This document shows, piece by piece, positions 16,082 to 24,817 of a DNA stretch of 64,000 nt. Each line of letters starts with the position of its first letter. The first letter of the stretch is position 1. A program made the translations under genes and the position numbers. The stretch comes from CAZEDM01 sp964511075. GTDB lineage: Bacteria > Zixibacteria > MSB-5A5 > RBG-16-43-9. Below the pieces are notes generated by a model that saw nothing but the letters and a program-made list of their open reading frames with translations, did no database searches and was not told the origin of the DNA. The stretch covers positions 124,001 to 188,000 of the forward strand of contig CAZEDM010000005.1 in NCBI GenBank assembly GCA_964511075.1, given 5' to 3'.

Positions 16082-17479
16082 ATGGACCTTTTTGAGAAGG
16101 AAAAAGATAAGAGAATAAGCGATAATCCGCCTCGCAGGGAGGAAACTCCCTTAGCTGACCGGATGAGGCCCAGGAACTTTGAGGAGTTTGTGGGACAGAA
16201 GCATATTCTCTCCCCAGGAAGCGTTTTAAGAAATGCCATCGAAAAAGGGGAGCTTCAGTCCCTCATCTTCTGGGGACCTCCGGGAACAGGCAAGACCACT
16301 TTGGCCTTTATCATAGCCAATTATACCGGCGCAGATTTCAAAGCTTATTCTGCAGTTACCTCCGGGATAAAGGAGATCAAGGAGATCATAGCCTCTGCCA
16401 CCAGACAGAAGAAGCTCTATAACCGGAAAACGATTCTATTCGTGGATGAAATCCACAGATTCAACAAAGCCCAGCAGGATGCCTTTTTACCCCACGTGGA
16501 AAAGGGAAACATAATCTTAATCGGCGCTACCACTGAAAACCCATCCTTTGAGGTGATCTCCGCCCTGCTCTCCAGAACCAAAGTTTATACCCTGAATCCC
16601 TTATCCGAACCAGAATTAAAACAGATAATCGATGCTGCCTTAAAAGACAAGGAAAGAGGTCTGGGTAATTTCAAGATAACCTTAGAGGACAAAGCCAAAG
16701 ATTTCATCTATCAGATGGCAAACGGCGATGCCCGGGTTGCCCTGTCCACCCTGGAGTTTGCTGTTATGACTACCTCTCCGGATGAAAAAGGGATAAGAAA
16801 CATAAACTTACGGATAGCCCAGGAGGCTATGCAGAAGAAGGCTTTGGTATATGATAAGGCAGGAGAGGAGCATTATAATATAATCTCCGCATTACATAAA
16901 AGTTTAAGAGGCTCGGATGTGGATGCAGCCCTGTACTGGCTGGGAAGGATGCTTGCCGGCGGAGAGGATCCGCTTTACATCGCCAGAAGGTTAATCCGCT
17001 TTGCCACAGAGGACATCGGAAATGCAGACCCCCAGGCTTTGCAGGTAGCAATCGCCGCAAAAGAGGCATATCACTTTCTGGGAACGCCTGAAGGAGAGCT
17101 TGCCTTAGCCCAGACAGTTGTATATCTTGCCACAGCTCCCAAAAGCAATTCCATATATAAAGCCTTTGGAAAAGTGCAGAAGGAGATCCAGGAGACCCAG
17201 GCTTTACCTGTGCCCTTGCACATCCGAAATCCGGTCACCAAACTGATGAAGGAGCTGGATTACGGCAAGGATTACAAATACCCGCATGACCACCCGTATC
17301 ATTTTGTGGATGAGGAGTACCTGCCGGATAATCTGAAAGGGAGAAGATATTATCACCCCACGGATTTCGGCTTCGAGAAAGAGATCAAGAAGAGAATGGA
17401 GTGGTGGCAGAAGAAAAAAGAAGAACTGAGAAAAGGTAAGGAGAAAAACAAATCTAATAATTCGCAAAAGCAGAAATAA
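16082..17479 (+). CDS. rarA: Replication-associated recombination protein A (AAA+ ATPase, MgsA/RarA)
   Basis: This 465-residue clamp-loader-like ATPase acts at stalled replication forks. It opens with PLADRMRPRNFEEFVGQKHIL, then Walker A GPPGTGKTTLA, Walker B ILFVDEIHRFNKAQQDAFLP, sensor 1 IGATTENPSFEV and an arginine-finger SRTKVYTL region. The C-terminal tetramerisation domain has RGSDVDAALYWLGRML-AGGEDPLYIARRL and the conserved ending YKYPHDHPYHFV-YLPD. The tail after that is highly charged and Lys-rich. The ribosome site is weak. It stands alone between repeat-rich gaps. Confidence 0.95.
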   Translation: MDLFEKEKDKRISDNPPRREETPLADRMRPRNFEEFVGQKHILSPGSVLRNAIEKGELQSLIFWGPPGTGKTTLAFIIANYTGADFKAYSAVTSGIKEIKEIIASATRQKKLYNRKTILFVDEIHRFNKAQQDAFLPHVEKGNIILIGATTENPSFEVISALLSRTKVYTLNPLSEPELKQIIDAALKDKERGLGNFKITLEDKAKDFIYQMANGDARVALSTLEFAVMTTSPDEKGIRNINLRIAQEAMQKKALVYDKAGEEHYNIISALHKSLRGSDVDAALYWLGRMLAGGEDPLYIARRLIRFATEDIGNADPQALQVAIAAKEAYHFLGTPEGELALAQTVVYLATAPKSNSIYKAFGKVQKEIQETQALPVPLHIRNPVTKLMKELDYGKDYKYPHDHPYHFVDEEYLPDNLKGRRYYHPTDFGFEKEIKKRMEWWQKKKEELRKGKEKNKSNNSQKQK

Positions 17480-17520
17480 AGTTGCTCGATTCATCCAGCC
17501 TGTTGGGAAAGAACAGTAAT

Positions 17521-17597
17521 AGTAGGTCAAGCATGGCGAAGCCTGCTTGACAAAAATAGAAAATGTCGAGCAAACCTTTCGGATATGCTTGACCTAC
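17521..17597. repeat. Nested palindromic repeat, TAGGTCAAGC/GCTTGACCTA family
   Basis: Outer arms TAGGTCAAGCAT and TATGCTTGACCTA enclose inner inverted repeats built on GCTTGACA and TGTCGAGC. Related copies are at 24058-24143, 24700-24742 and 39740-39822. Confidence 0.8.
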
Positions 17598-17600
17598 GAA

Positions 17601-17726
17601 AACTCTCCCTTTATGGGAGAGAGTAGAGAGCGGAGTCAGATATTTCACCCTCCCTTTATCCCTCCCATCGAGGGAGGGAAATTCAATCCCCTCTCCCCTC
17701 GTGGGAGAGGGATAGGGAGAGGGGGA
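17601..17726. repeat. Nested palindromic repeat, CTCTCCC/GGGAGAG family
   Basis: One free hairpin (CTCTCCC-TTTAT-GGGAGAG) is followed by a full element. The full element runs CACCCTCCC, hairpin CCTCCCATCGAGGGAGG, hairpin CCCTCTCCCCTCGTGGGAGAGGG, and closes with GGGAGAGGGGG. With the preceding element it fills the 334-base gap between rarA and the next gene; I see no gene there. Confidence 0.8.
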
Positions 17727-17813
17727 ACATAACGCAAAAAAAGATGAACATCTAAAATAAGCTCAGACGATATCAAATAGCCCAATAATTGGGCAACTAC
17801 AAAACAGGTGCTT

Positions 17814-19091
17814 ATGTTTAAAAAAATCTTCATATTATCTCTTTTCCTGCTTTTTATTTTACTCCTGTTTCCCCTTAATTCGGACGCTCAAAAGATTCTG
17901 GTCCCCATGGATTTTTCTCAGTCTGACCATCTTAAAGGCTACGGCGTTGCCTACTGGTGCTTAAAACAGGGTTATACTGTGGAATGGCTTCTGAATTACA
18001 GAGCTGGCTCCTTTATGGCAGACTACCGGGAGAATATCGCCGATCGCTGCAGGCTACAGGGCGTAACCTTCGAGAATATAGACTTAGCCCAAGCTGGCTC
18101 CATCTATCAGGAGATAGAGGAGAACAATATGGAGGTGGTCTTGCTGGAGAAGGCTCCAGCCATTGCAGTATATGTCCCACCTAACAAGGAACCCTGGGAC
18201 GATGCGGTAAGACTGGCTTTGGCTTATGCTGAGATCCCCTATAAGACCTTATGGGATGTGGAGGTCTTGAAGGGTGAGCTGGAGAAATACGACTGGCTGC
18301 ATCTGCATCACGAGGATTTCACCGGGCAGTACGGGAAGTTCTATGCCAGTTTCAGAAACGAGCCCTGGTACCAGGAGGAACAGGCAACCTGCGAGGAAAT
18401 TGCTAAAAAATTAGGCTTCAAAAAAGTCTCTGAGGAAAAAAAAGCAATAGCTCGGGCAATCAAAAACTACGTGGCCCAGGGAGGGTTTCTTTTTGCCATG
18501 TGCTCTGCCCCAGAGACTATGGACATAGCCTTATCTGCAGAGGATGTGGATATTGTGCCCCAGGAGTTCGATGGAGACCCTCCTGATCCCGATTGTCAGA
18601 AGAAGTTGGATTATTCCAAGACCTTTGCCCTTACCGACTTCATCCTGTCCTTAAACCCCCTGGAATATAAACACTCCGATATAGACACCTATTTAGACCG
18701 CTTCACCTGGGGCATAGATAAGCGCAACGATTATTTTACCCTTTTCGATTTCTCCGCCAAGCTGGACCCAGTTCCCTCGATGCTGGTCCAGGACCATGTT
18801 AACGTGGTCAGGGGCTTTATGGGACAGACCACCGCTTTCAGAAAATCACTTTTGAAAAAATATGTTACCATCTTAGGTGAGGTAGAGGGGCAGGATGAGG
18901 TTAGATATATTCACGGTAATTTCGGAAGGGGAACTTTCACCTTTTTATCCGGGCACGACCCGGAGGATTACGAACACCGGGTAGGCGACCCACCCACAGA
19001 TTTGAGCCTGCACAAGAACTCACCCGGCTACCGCTTGATTCTGAATAACATCCTTTTCCCCGCAGCCAAAAAAAAGGAGAGGAAAACCTGA
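17814..19091 (+). CDS. Secreted conserved protein, 'asparagine synthetase B'-labelled family of Bacteroidetes
   Basis: This 425-residue exported protein has a signal peptide (about 1-24, cleavage near D-A-Q). Motifs are ILVPMDFSQSDHLKGYGVAY, WLLNYRAGSF, LEKAPAIAVY, YDWLHLHHEDFTGQYGKFY, GGFLFAMCSAPETMDIAL and GHDPEDYEHRVGDPPTDL. I recognise this as a family common in Bacteroidetes genomes that carries the label 'asparagine synthetase B'. No glutamine amidotransferase Cys2 or PP-loop synthetase motif is visible and it is exported, so the label is almost certainly wrong and the true function is unknown. ATG 17814, with AGGTG just upstream, is preferred to GTG 17808. It is monocistronic between repeats. 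Confidence 0.85.
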   Translation: MFKKIFILSLFLLFILLLFPLNSDAQKILVPMDFSQSDHLKGYGVAYWCLKQGYTVEWLLNYRAGSFMADYRENIADRCRLQGVTFENIDLAQAGSIYQEIEENNMEVVLLEKAPAIAVYVPPNKEPWDDAVRLALAYAEIPYKTLWDVEVLKGELEKYDWLHLHHEDFTGQYGKFYASFRNEPWYQEEQATCEEIAKKLGFKKVSEEKKAIARAIKNYVAQGGFLFAMCSAPETMDIALSAEDVDIVPQEFDGDPPDPDCQKKLDYSKTFALTDFILSLNPLEYKHSDIDTYLDRFTWGIDKRNDYFTLFDFSAKLDPVPSMLVQDHVNVVRGFMGQTTAFRKSLLKKYVTILGEVEGQDEVRYIHGNFGRGTFTFLSGHDPEDYEHRVGDPPTDLSLHKNSPGYRLILNNILFPAAKKKERKT

Positions 19092-19131
19092 AGGGAATTC
19101 TATAGCAAAGATAGACACTATACAGGTGTTT

Positions 19132-19206
19132 GTTAGTAGACGGTAGCCACGGCCTTTAGGTTGCGGGTCCTATAAGGCAGTCTAAAGTCTGCGGCTACCA
19201 ACTAAG
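19132..19206. repeat. Nested palindromic repeat, GGTAGCC/GGCTACC type
   Basis: Outer arms (TTAGT...CGGTAGCC and GGCTACCAACTAA) enclose inner inverted repeats CGGCCTTTAGGTTGCGGG and GGCAGTCTAAAGTCTGC. Confidence 0.75.
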
Positions 19207-19231
19207 AAATATAAGAAATAAAGGAAAACAT

Positions 19232-19418
19232 ATTCACCCTCCCTTTTTATTCCCTCCCGTCAAGGGAGGGAAAATTCAGTTTCCTCTCCCCCTGTGGGAG
19301 AGGACTAAGGAGAGGGTGCATAAGAAGATATAATTCACCCTCCCCTTAATTCCCTCCCTTCGAGGGAGGGAAAATTCTGTTCCCTCTCCCCTGGTGGGAG
19401 AGGGGTAGGAAGAGGGGG
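19232..19418. repeat. Two tandem copies of the CTCTCCC/GGGAGAG nested repeat
   Basis: Units 19232-19319 and 19332-19418 are near-identical. Each starts CACCCTCCC, has hairpin CCTCCC-N4-GGGAGG, the spacer AAAATTC, hairpin CCTCTCCCC-N3-GGGAGAGG, and ends GGAGAGGGTG or AGAGGGGG. Together with the preceding element they fill the 339-base gap; no gene is visible. Confidence 0.9.
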
Positions 19419-19430
19419 GAAAATAATAAA

Positions 19431-20624
19431 ATGAAAACCCCGGTTAAAATCTATTACTTTATTCAGTTTCTCTCCAGTTTAGCCTTTGGCTCGATTATTC
19501 CCATCTATGTGCTTTATTTCAGGGAGTACCAGCTCAATCTTTTCCAGATAGCCCTGTTAGCCTCCGTATTTGAAGCCTCCATCTTAATAACCGAGCTCCC
19601 CACCGGGTATCTGGCGGATTTATATGGACGTAAGCTCTCGGTTATCCTTTCCAGCTTGTCTTTATTTTTCGGAGGAGCAGTTTTCATACTCTTTCCATCT
19701 CTGGCTGGATTTATCCTGGCTGAGATTTTAGTGGGCCTGGGTGAGAGCTTAAAATCCGGAGCGTTAGATGCCTGGATAGTTGATTCCTTGAAATACCAGA
19801 ATGAGGCTGAGAAGCAAAAAAAGGTTTTCGGAACAGGCACGAAATACAAAACCGCGGGAAATCTAATCGGGTTAATCTTCGGTGGCTATTTGGGTTTTTT
19901 TAATCTCAAGTTAACCTGGTTTCCTTTCACACTTATCTTTTTCTTCTCCTTTTTCTTCCTCTTTTTGTTTATGACGGAAGAATACCGCACAGGGACAGAG
20001 AGTACCCCTCACAGGGTAAAACCGCTCAAACAGTTGAGGGAAACTGTACGGGAAAGCTTTTCACTTCTGAGACTTGAAAAAACAATTTTGGCTCTGATTA
20101 TCCTGGGGCTTTTTTCCGAATTCTCCTATGAAACCATAAGCCAGTATTGGCAGGTTCACTTCTATGAGGGTTTAAAGATAAGCCCGGAATATTTCGGCTG
20201 GATAGCTGCTGCCTCCTCTGTGATTCTGATATTATCTTTGAATCTGGTCATGAAACTATCCTCAAGGTTCAAATCGGAAGCCAACTTCGTGCTCCTGCTG
20301 CAGTTTGGCTTTATAAGCTCTCTTGTAATTATCGCCTTGAGCATAAGCCCTTTTTTAGCCATAATGCTCTTCGTTCTCTTACAGACATTCCAGGGGTTCA
20401 AGGAGCCTATTTTACTGGATCTGTATAACAGATCCATCCCTTCCCACAGACGAGCTACCCTGCTTTCATTTATAAATCTTACCAATTCCACCGGGGAGGT
20501 CTTAGCCGGACTGTGTATCGGCATAATTGCCTTAAAGTTAGGGTTAAGGGTAACCTTTCTTTTCGGTTCTTCTATCCTTGTGGTAGGAATAATCTTATTT
20601 TATCTGGTAAAAAAGAGAAGGTGA
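19431..20624 (+). CDS. MFS transporter, substrate unknown
   Basis: This 397-residue, 12-span major facilitator has the loop 2-3 signature ELPTGYLADLYGRKLSV (the G-x-L-x-D-x-x-G-R-x motif) after residue 60. It also has a cytoplasmic central loop (about 180-200) rich in charged residues, E-Y-R-T-G-T-E-S. No substrate can be assigned from sequence. Distant MFS relatives of this length are drug or sugar exporters. A G/A-rich stretch precedes the ATG. It is a single gene followed by the promoter of the MacAB-type operon. Confidence 0.85.
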   Translation: MKTPVKIYYFIQFLSSLAFGSIIPIYVLYFREYQLNLFQIALLASVFEASILITELPTGYLADLYGRKLSVILSSLSLFFGGAVFILFPSLAGFILAEILVGLGESLKSGALDAWIVDSLKYQNEAEKQKKVFGTGTKYKTAGNLIGLIFGGYLGFFNLKLTWFPFTLIFFFSFFFLFLFMTEEYRTGTESTPHRVKPLKQLRETVRESFSLLRLEKTILALIILGLFSEFSYETISQYWQVHFYEGLKISPEYFGWIAAASSVILILSLNLVMKLSSRFKSEANFVLLLQFGFISSLVIIALSISPFLAIMLFVLLQTFQGFKEPILLDLYNRSIPSHRRATLLSFINLTNSTGEVLAGLCIGIIALKLGLRVTFLFGSSILVVGIILFYLVKKRR

Positions 20625-20748
20625 GAGCTTTATCCTCTTACCCTTTCCAGATTTGGAATTATCACTAAAATGGAAACCTGCGTATTATAATTAAACCTTT
20701 GGCAATTGATATGTGTCTAATTTAAATCAGGAGTTTCTGCAATCAGGC

Positions 20749-20778
20749 TTGAAAAAGGATTATTCCCCAGACTTTAAT
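20749..20778 (+). promoter_or_regulatory. Promoter of the MacA/MacB-type efflux operon
   Basis: TTGAAA (20749-20754) and TTTAAT (20773-20778) are separated by 18 bases, about 30 bases before the first gene's ATG. Confidence 0.5.
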
Positions 20779-20809
20779 TTTTGAGCTTAAAGAAAAGAAA
20801 GGAAATCTT

Positions 20810-22039
20810 ATGAAGAAAGTTTTTGTCCTTATACCAATTTTGGTTTTACTTATCTTGGTTTTTTTGTTTTTCAGGGGAAAGGGAAAAAAATCAGAGGCTA
20901 ATTATATAACGGCAGAAGTCCAGAGAGGGGATATTTCGATCATCATAACTGCAACCGGCGCCCTGGAAGCAGTGACCACAGTTCAGGTAGGCAGCCAGAT
21001 CTCCGGCACCATCTCTGCCCTGTATGCGGATTTCAATGATCGGGTGAAAAAGGGGCAGGTCCTGGCCCAATTAGACCCCACCTTCCTAAAAGCCCAGGTT
21101 TCCCAGGCTCAGGCAGATCTGGAGAAAGCCACAGCCTCGGTCAGTCTCTCCAGTAAAGAATACGAGCGCTCTTTATCCCTTTATCAGAAGAATATGATCT
21201 CCGAATCGGAGAAAGACCTGGCTCTTACCAATTATGAGCTGGCAGTAGCGGAGGAGAAATCTGCCCAGGCAAATCTGGATAGGGTTAAGACCAACCTGGA
21301 TTACTCCACCATCACCTCTCCCATAGATGGTGTGGTTATATCCCGGGATGTGGATGTGGGTCAGACTGTTGCCGCCAGCCTGCAGGCTCCTACCCTTTTC
21401 ACCATCGCTCAGGATTTAACCAGAATGCAGGTAAACACAAGCATTGACGAGGCGGATATCGGGAAGATAAAAGTAGGGCAGGAGGCACTATTTACGGTGG
21501 ATGCCTATCCGGAACAGTCTTTTAGCGGAAAGGTGAGCCAGATAAGACTCGCCCCGGAGATCGTGCAGAACGTAGTGTCCTATGACGTGATTATCGAGGT
21601 CCCGAATCCTGATCTTTTGTTAAAGCCCGGGATGACTGCCAATGTGACTGTGCTGGTAGACCAGAGAGGGAATGTGCTCAAAGTCCCTTCTGGAGCCTTC
21701 CGTTTCCACCCGGCCAGTGAGGAGAAATCTTCTTCTGTCAGGAAAGAGTCAAATCCCATGGCTCAGAGTATACCGTCATCCGATACCGGTGCAGTCAAGT
21801 CAAATCCCACAGGTTCCGGCAAGTCCGGTCAAAACGTTCTCTGGATTCTTGGTCCCCAGGGAATTCCAGAATCAGTCCCGGTTCAAATCGGGATATCAGA
21901 TGGGTCCTTCACTCAGGTTATCTCCGATAAGATCAAACCGGGCGATAAAGTGATCACCGGCCAGAACAACTCCGGGCCTTCCTCGAATAACCAGCAGGTG
22001 AATCCCTTCACTCCCAACTTCAGAAGAGGCAGGAGATAA
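20810..22039 (+). CDS. Periplasmic adaptor (membrane fusion) protein, MacA/HlyD type
   Basis: This 409-residue adaptor has one N-terminal membrane anchor (about 5-21), then a biotinyl-lipoyl-like half (VQVGSQISGTISALYADFNDRVKKGQVLAQLD), a coiled-coil hairpin (about 88-160), the second lipoyl half (YSTITSPIDGVVISRDVDVGQTVAAS) and beta-barrel domains. It should bridge the inner-membrane MacB-like transporter to an outer-membrane TolC-like channel; no tolC is nearby. A Ser/Pro-rich low-complexity linker (about 305-340) interrupts the last domain, and the tail is Asn/Gln-rich. AAAGGAAATC precedes the ATG. It is the first gene of a three-gene operon. Confidence 0.92.
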   Translation: MKKVFVLIPILVLLILVFLFFRGKGKKSEANYITAEVQRGDISIIITATGALEAVTTVQVGSQISGTISALYADFNDRVKKGQVLAQLDPTFLKAQVSQAQADLEKATASVSLSSKEYERSLSLYQKNMISESEKDLALTNYELAVAEEKSAQANLDRVKTNLDYSTITSPIDGVVISRDVDVGQTVAASLQAPTLFTIAQDLTRMQVNTSIDEADIGKIKVGQEALFTVDAYPEQSFSGKVSQIRLAPEIVQNVVSYDVIIEVPNPDLLLKPGMTANVTVLVDQRGNVLKVPSGAFRFHPASEEKSSSVRKESNPMAQSIPSSDTGAVKSNPTGSGKSGQNVLWILGPQGIPESVPVQIGISDGSFTQVISDKIKPGDKVITGQNNSGPSSNNQQVNPFTPNFRRGRR

Positions 22040-22043
22040 GCCT

Positions 22044-22787
22044 GTGCTCATATCCACGGAGAATTTAGTTAAAATCTATAAGCTTGGGGATTTCGAGATC
22101 AATGCCCTGAAAGGGATAAATCTGTCCATTGAGAAGGGTGAATTTGTAGCCATAAGGGGACCCTCCGGCTCGGGAAAATCAACCCTGATGCATATCCTAG
22201 GCTGTTTGGACCGGCCCACCAGGGGAAGATATTTACTTGAGGGAAAAGATATCTCCTCCCTGGACCGCAACAGCCTGGCTCAGATAAGAAACCGAAAGAT
22301 AGGTTTCGTCTTTCAGGCTTTCAATCTTTTGTCCAGAACTACTGCTCTGGAGAATGTGGAATTACCTCTGCTGTATAACGGTAATTCCTCCCAAGGTAAT
22401 CTCGAGAAGGCTAAAAAGGCATTATCCTTGGTGGGCCTGGAGGGAAGGGAAAACTCTTACCCCAACCAGCTCTCCGGAGGACAGCAGCAGAGAGTGGCAA
22501 TTGCCCGTGCTCTGATCAACAACCCGGCGATAATCCTGGCAGACGAGCCTACCGGTAACCTGGATACCAGAACCTCTGTTGAGGTTATGGATATATTTCA
22601 ATATCTGAATGAAAGCGGAATCACCATCGTCCTTATCACCCACGAAAGGGACATTGCCTCTTATGCCAAAAGGAACATAACCTTCAGGGACGGAAAAATC
22701 ATCAAAGACGAGATAGTCCAGACCTCCAGAATAGCCAGGGAGGAACTCCTCTCCTTGCCCCAGACAGATGTGGAGGAGGAGATATGA
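22044..22787 (+). CDS. ABC transporter ATP-binding protein (MacB/LolD type)
   Basis: This 247-residue ATPase has Walker A GPSGSGKSTLMHILGCLD, Q-loop VFQAFNLL, signature LSGGQQQRVAIARAL, Walker B IILADEPTGNLD and the switch His in LITHE. The start is GTG 22044, four bases after the adaptor stop, with AGGAG eight bases upstream. It powers the permease encoded next. In MacB the ATPase and permease are one polypeptide; here they are split, as in many Gram-negative relatives. Substrate could be a peptide, macrolide or lipoprotein-like molecule; it cannot be decided here. Confidence 0.94.
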   Translation: MLISTENLVKIYKLGDFEINALKGINLSIEKGEFVAIRGPSGSGKSTLMHILGCLDRPTRGRYLLEGKDISSLDRNSLAQIRNRKIGFVFQAFNLLSRTTALENVELPLLYNGNSSQGNLEKAKKALSLVGLEGRENSYPNQLSGGQQQRVAIARALINNPAIILADEPTGNLDTRTSVEVMDIFQYLNESGITIVLITHERDIASYAKRNITFRDGKIIKDEIVQTSRIAREELLSLPQTDVEEEI

Positions 22788-24001
22788 GATATTTTCAGAT
22801 CCTGAAGGTTGCCTATAGGGCCCTAAGCAGGAATAAGATGCGCTCCAGCCTGACCATGCTGGGGATAATAATCGGCGTGGGAGCGGTAATCGCTATGGTG
22901 GGAATAGGGCAAGGTGCAAAAAAGATGGTCGATACCCAGATCGCCTCCTTGGGGGACAATCTCTTGACCATATTCCCGGGAAGTTTTATGGGTGGAGGTG
23001 TTAGAGCAGGCGCTGGAACTATGACCACTTTGACCGAGGAAGATGCTGTGGCCATTAAGGAGAACTGTCCTGCAGTTTCAAGGGTTTCACCTGTGGTTCG
23101 AACTAATGCCCAGGTTGTGGCGGGAAATCTTAACTGGGGAACCAGGATCGAAGGGTACTCCCCGGATTTCATTCACATTCGCTCCTGGCCCTTAGCCTCT
23201 GGAACTTTTTTCACTGACCAGGATGTAAAAGGCGCTACTAAGGTATGCGTGTTAGGAAAGACTGTGGTGGATAACCTTTTCCCGGGCCAGAACCCCGTTG
23301 GGGAAATAATAAGAATCAATAAACTCCCCTTCAGGGTCATTGGGACTTTAACTCCAAAGGGACAGAATGCCTTTGGTCATGACCAGGATGATTTAATAAT
23401 AGTGCCCTATACCACTGCCCAGAAGAAAATCATGGGAATAACTTATATCAATTCTATCATTGCCTCAGCCACGGACCGAAATCTGATAGACTTGGCTGAG
23501 GAACAGATAACCCAGCTTCTCCGTCAGAGACACAAGATCATACCAGGAGAGGATGACGACTTCAGGGTCAGGAGCCAGCTGGATATAGCCAGCGTGGCTG
23601 GCTCAACCTCTGGTGTGATGACTATTCTCTTGGGAGCTATAGCCTCGGTCTCCCTGATAGTGGGAGGCATAGGGATAATGAACATTATGCTGGTCTCGGT
23701 GACCGAAAGGACCAGAGAGATAGGTATAAGGATGGCAGTGGGAGCCAAGGCTAAGGATATACTGACCCAGTTTTTGATAGAGTCTATGGTTCTAAGCCTG
23801 TTCGGAGGTATAATTGGTATTATTATAGGGGTATTAAGCTCTCAATTAATTTCGGCTCTCCTGCACTGGCCCATTTTCACCTCAGTCCCGGCAGTAGCCT
23901 TATCCTTCTTCTTTGCCGGTTTCGTGGGAGTTTTCTTCGGCTTCTACCCCGCCAGAAAAGCCTCCAATTTAGACCCCATAGAGGCTTTAAGGTACGAATA
24001 A
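22784..24001 (+). CDS. ABC transporter permease (MacB/FtsX type)
   Basis: This 405-residue protein has an N-terminal membrane segment (SSLTMLGIIIGVGAVIAMVGIG), a large periplasmic MacB_PCD domain (about 50-270) and three C-terminal segments of an FtsX domain. The FtsX part contains GGIGIMNIMLVSVTERTREIGIRMAVGA and ends FGFYPARKASNLDPIEALRYE, all typical of MacB. It overlaps the ATPase gene by ATGA with GAGGAGGAG upstream, so expression is coupled. It forms with the two preceding genes a mechanotransmission-type efflux system. Confidence 0.94.
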   Translation: MRYFQILKVAYRALSRNKMRSSLTMLGIIIGVGAVIAMVGIGQGAKKMVDTQIASLGDNLLTIFPGSFMGGGVRAGAGTMTTLTEEDAVAIKENCPAVSRVSPVVRTNAQVVAGNLNWGTRIEGYSPDFIHIRSWPLASGTFFTDQDVKGATKVCVLGKTVVDNLFPGQNPVGEIIRINKLPFRVIGTLTPKGQNAFGHDQDDLIIVPYTTAQKKIMGITYINSIIASATDRNLIDLAEEQITQLLRQRHKIIPGEDDDFRVRSQLDIASVAGSTSGVMTILLGAIASVSLIVGGIGIMNIMLVSVTERTREIGIRMAVGAKAKDILTQFLIESMVLSLFGGIIGIIIGVLSSQLISALLHWPIFTSVPAVALSFFFAGFVGVFFGFYPARKASNLDPIEALRYE

Positions 24002-24018
24002 TTTTGTAGGTGCATTTG

Positions 24019-24143
24019 TAGGGACAGAACACCGTTCTGTCCTTTACTTTTAGATATGTAGGTCAACCATGTCCGCCAGAGGCGGAACTGGTTGACATCT
24101 TTTTTTGAATTGTCAAGCAGGCTACACCATACTTGACCTACAA
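24019..24143. repeat. Palindromic repeats after the efflux operon
   Basis: GGACAGAAC-ACC-GTTCTGTCC (24024-24044) may stop the efflux transcript; the same hairpin occurs at 32617-32637. It is followed by a nested element (24058-24143) with outer arms GTAGGTCAACCATG and CATACTTGACCTAC and inner inverted repeats including CCGCCAGAGGCGG. The element reaches the end of the GNAT gene. Confidence 0.8.
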
Positions 24144-24641
24144 ATTGCGGTCATCGTAAATTTTTTGCAGCAGATGAACATCCAGAAGTTTCCCGAATTT
24201 CCGCCCGACTTCCCTCATAATTCCTATATGCTCAAAACCCATCGACTTGTGAAGATGAATACTTGCCTCCCCACCCTCAGTCACCCTGGCTATTACCGTG
24301 TGCAGACCTGCTTTTTGACCTTTTTGCAAGACTTTTTCCAAAAGCTTCTTCCCGATTCCCTTGCCCTGGAATTCCTCCTTAACATAGAGTGAAATCTCAG
24401 CAGTATCAGAATAGGCACATCTGTCAGACCACTGGCTTAAAGAGGCCCAACCAATTACAAGACCCTTCTCCTCTGCAACTAATATGGGATATTTTGTGCC
24501 GTGATTTGAAAACCACACCTTTTGTTCCCTGAGAGTCTTGGGCTGGGTGTCGAAGGTGGCAGTCGTTTTGACAATAGCCTCGTTGTATATCTCAGTAATT
24601 CGACCCAGATCCTTTAACTTTGCCTTCCTGATTTTCAGCAT
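24138..24641 (-). CDS. GNAT-family N-acetyltransferase (phosphinothricin/L-amino-acid acetyltransferase-like)
   Basis: This 167-residue protein has the full GNAT core. It runs IRKAKLKDLGRITEIYNEA at the start, VIGWASLSQWSDRCAYSDTAEISLYV, the acetyl-CoA loop EEFQGKGIGKKLLEKVL, and SIHLHKSMGFEHIGIMREVGRKFGKLLDVHLLQK. The Y-x-x-T-A-E-I-S-x-Y-V block and G-F-E-x-x-G-x-x-R-E-V-G-x-K-F-G are typical of the Pat/MnaT branch that acetylates phosphinothricin-like or methionine-sulfone-like amino acids. The physiological substrate is not known. The last codons overlap the edge of a nested repeat, so the C-terminus may have been reshaped by it. Confidence 0.85.
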   Translation of the reverse strand: MLKIRKAKLKDLGRITEIYNEAIVKTTATFDTQPKTLREQKVWFSNHGTKYPILVAEEKGLVIGWASLSQWSDRCAYSDTAEISLYVKEEFQGKGIGKKLLEKVLQKGQKAGLHTVIARVTEGGEASIHLHKSMGFEHIGIMREVGRKFGKLLDVHLLQKIYDDRNL

Positions 24642-24699
24642 ATTTACTCTTTCGATGATCTTAGTCCTCCAAAAAACCGGAATTGGTTGATAATCCCTT

Positions 24700-24742
24700 C
24701 TGCTTTGTCAAACAAGCTACGCCATGCTTGACTTACAAGTTT
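24700..24742. repeat. Half-element of the TAGGTCAAGC/GCTTGACCTA family
   Basis: TTGTCAAACAAGCTACGCCATGCTTGACTTACAAG keeps the inner arm and one outer arm of the family seen at 17521-17597. It lies in the gap between the GNAT gene and the propeller gene. Confidence 0.6.
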
Positions 24743-24817
24743 GCTTTACTTTCCAAACGCCAAACTCACAAACTCCAAACTGCTCTCAGCCCCGCCTGTG
24801 GTGGGATTTCGCTCCGC

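Noticed and set aside
19232..19418. CRISPR array
   Set aside because: There are only two near-identical palindromic units with no unique spacers of constant length and no cas genes; they belong to a dispersed repeat family.
24105..24392. Plus-strand reading frame opposite the GNAT gene
   Set aside because: It is a shadow of a well-supported GNAT domain on the minus strand and has no ribosome site or domain.
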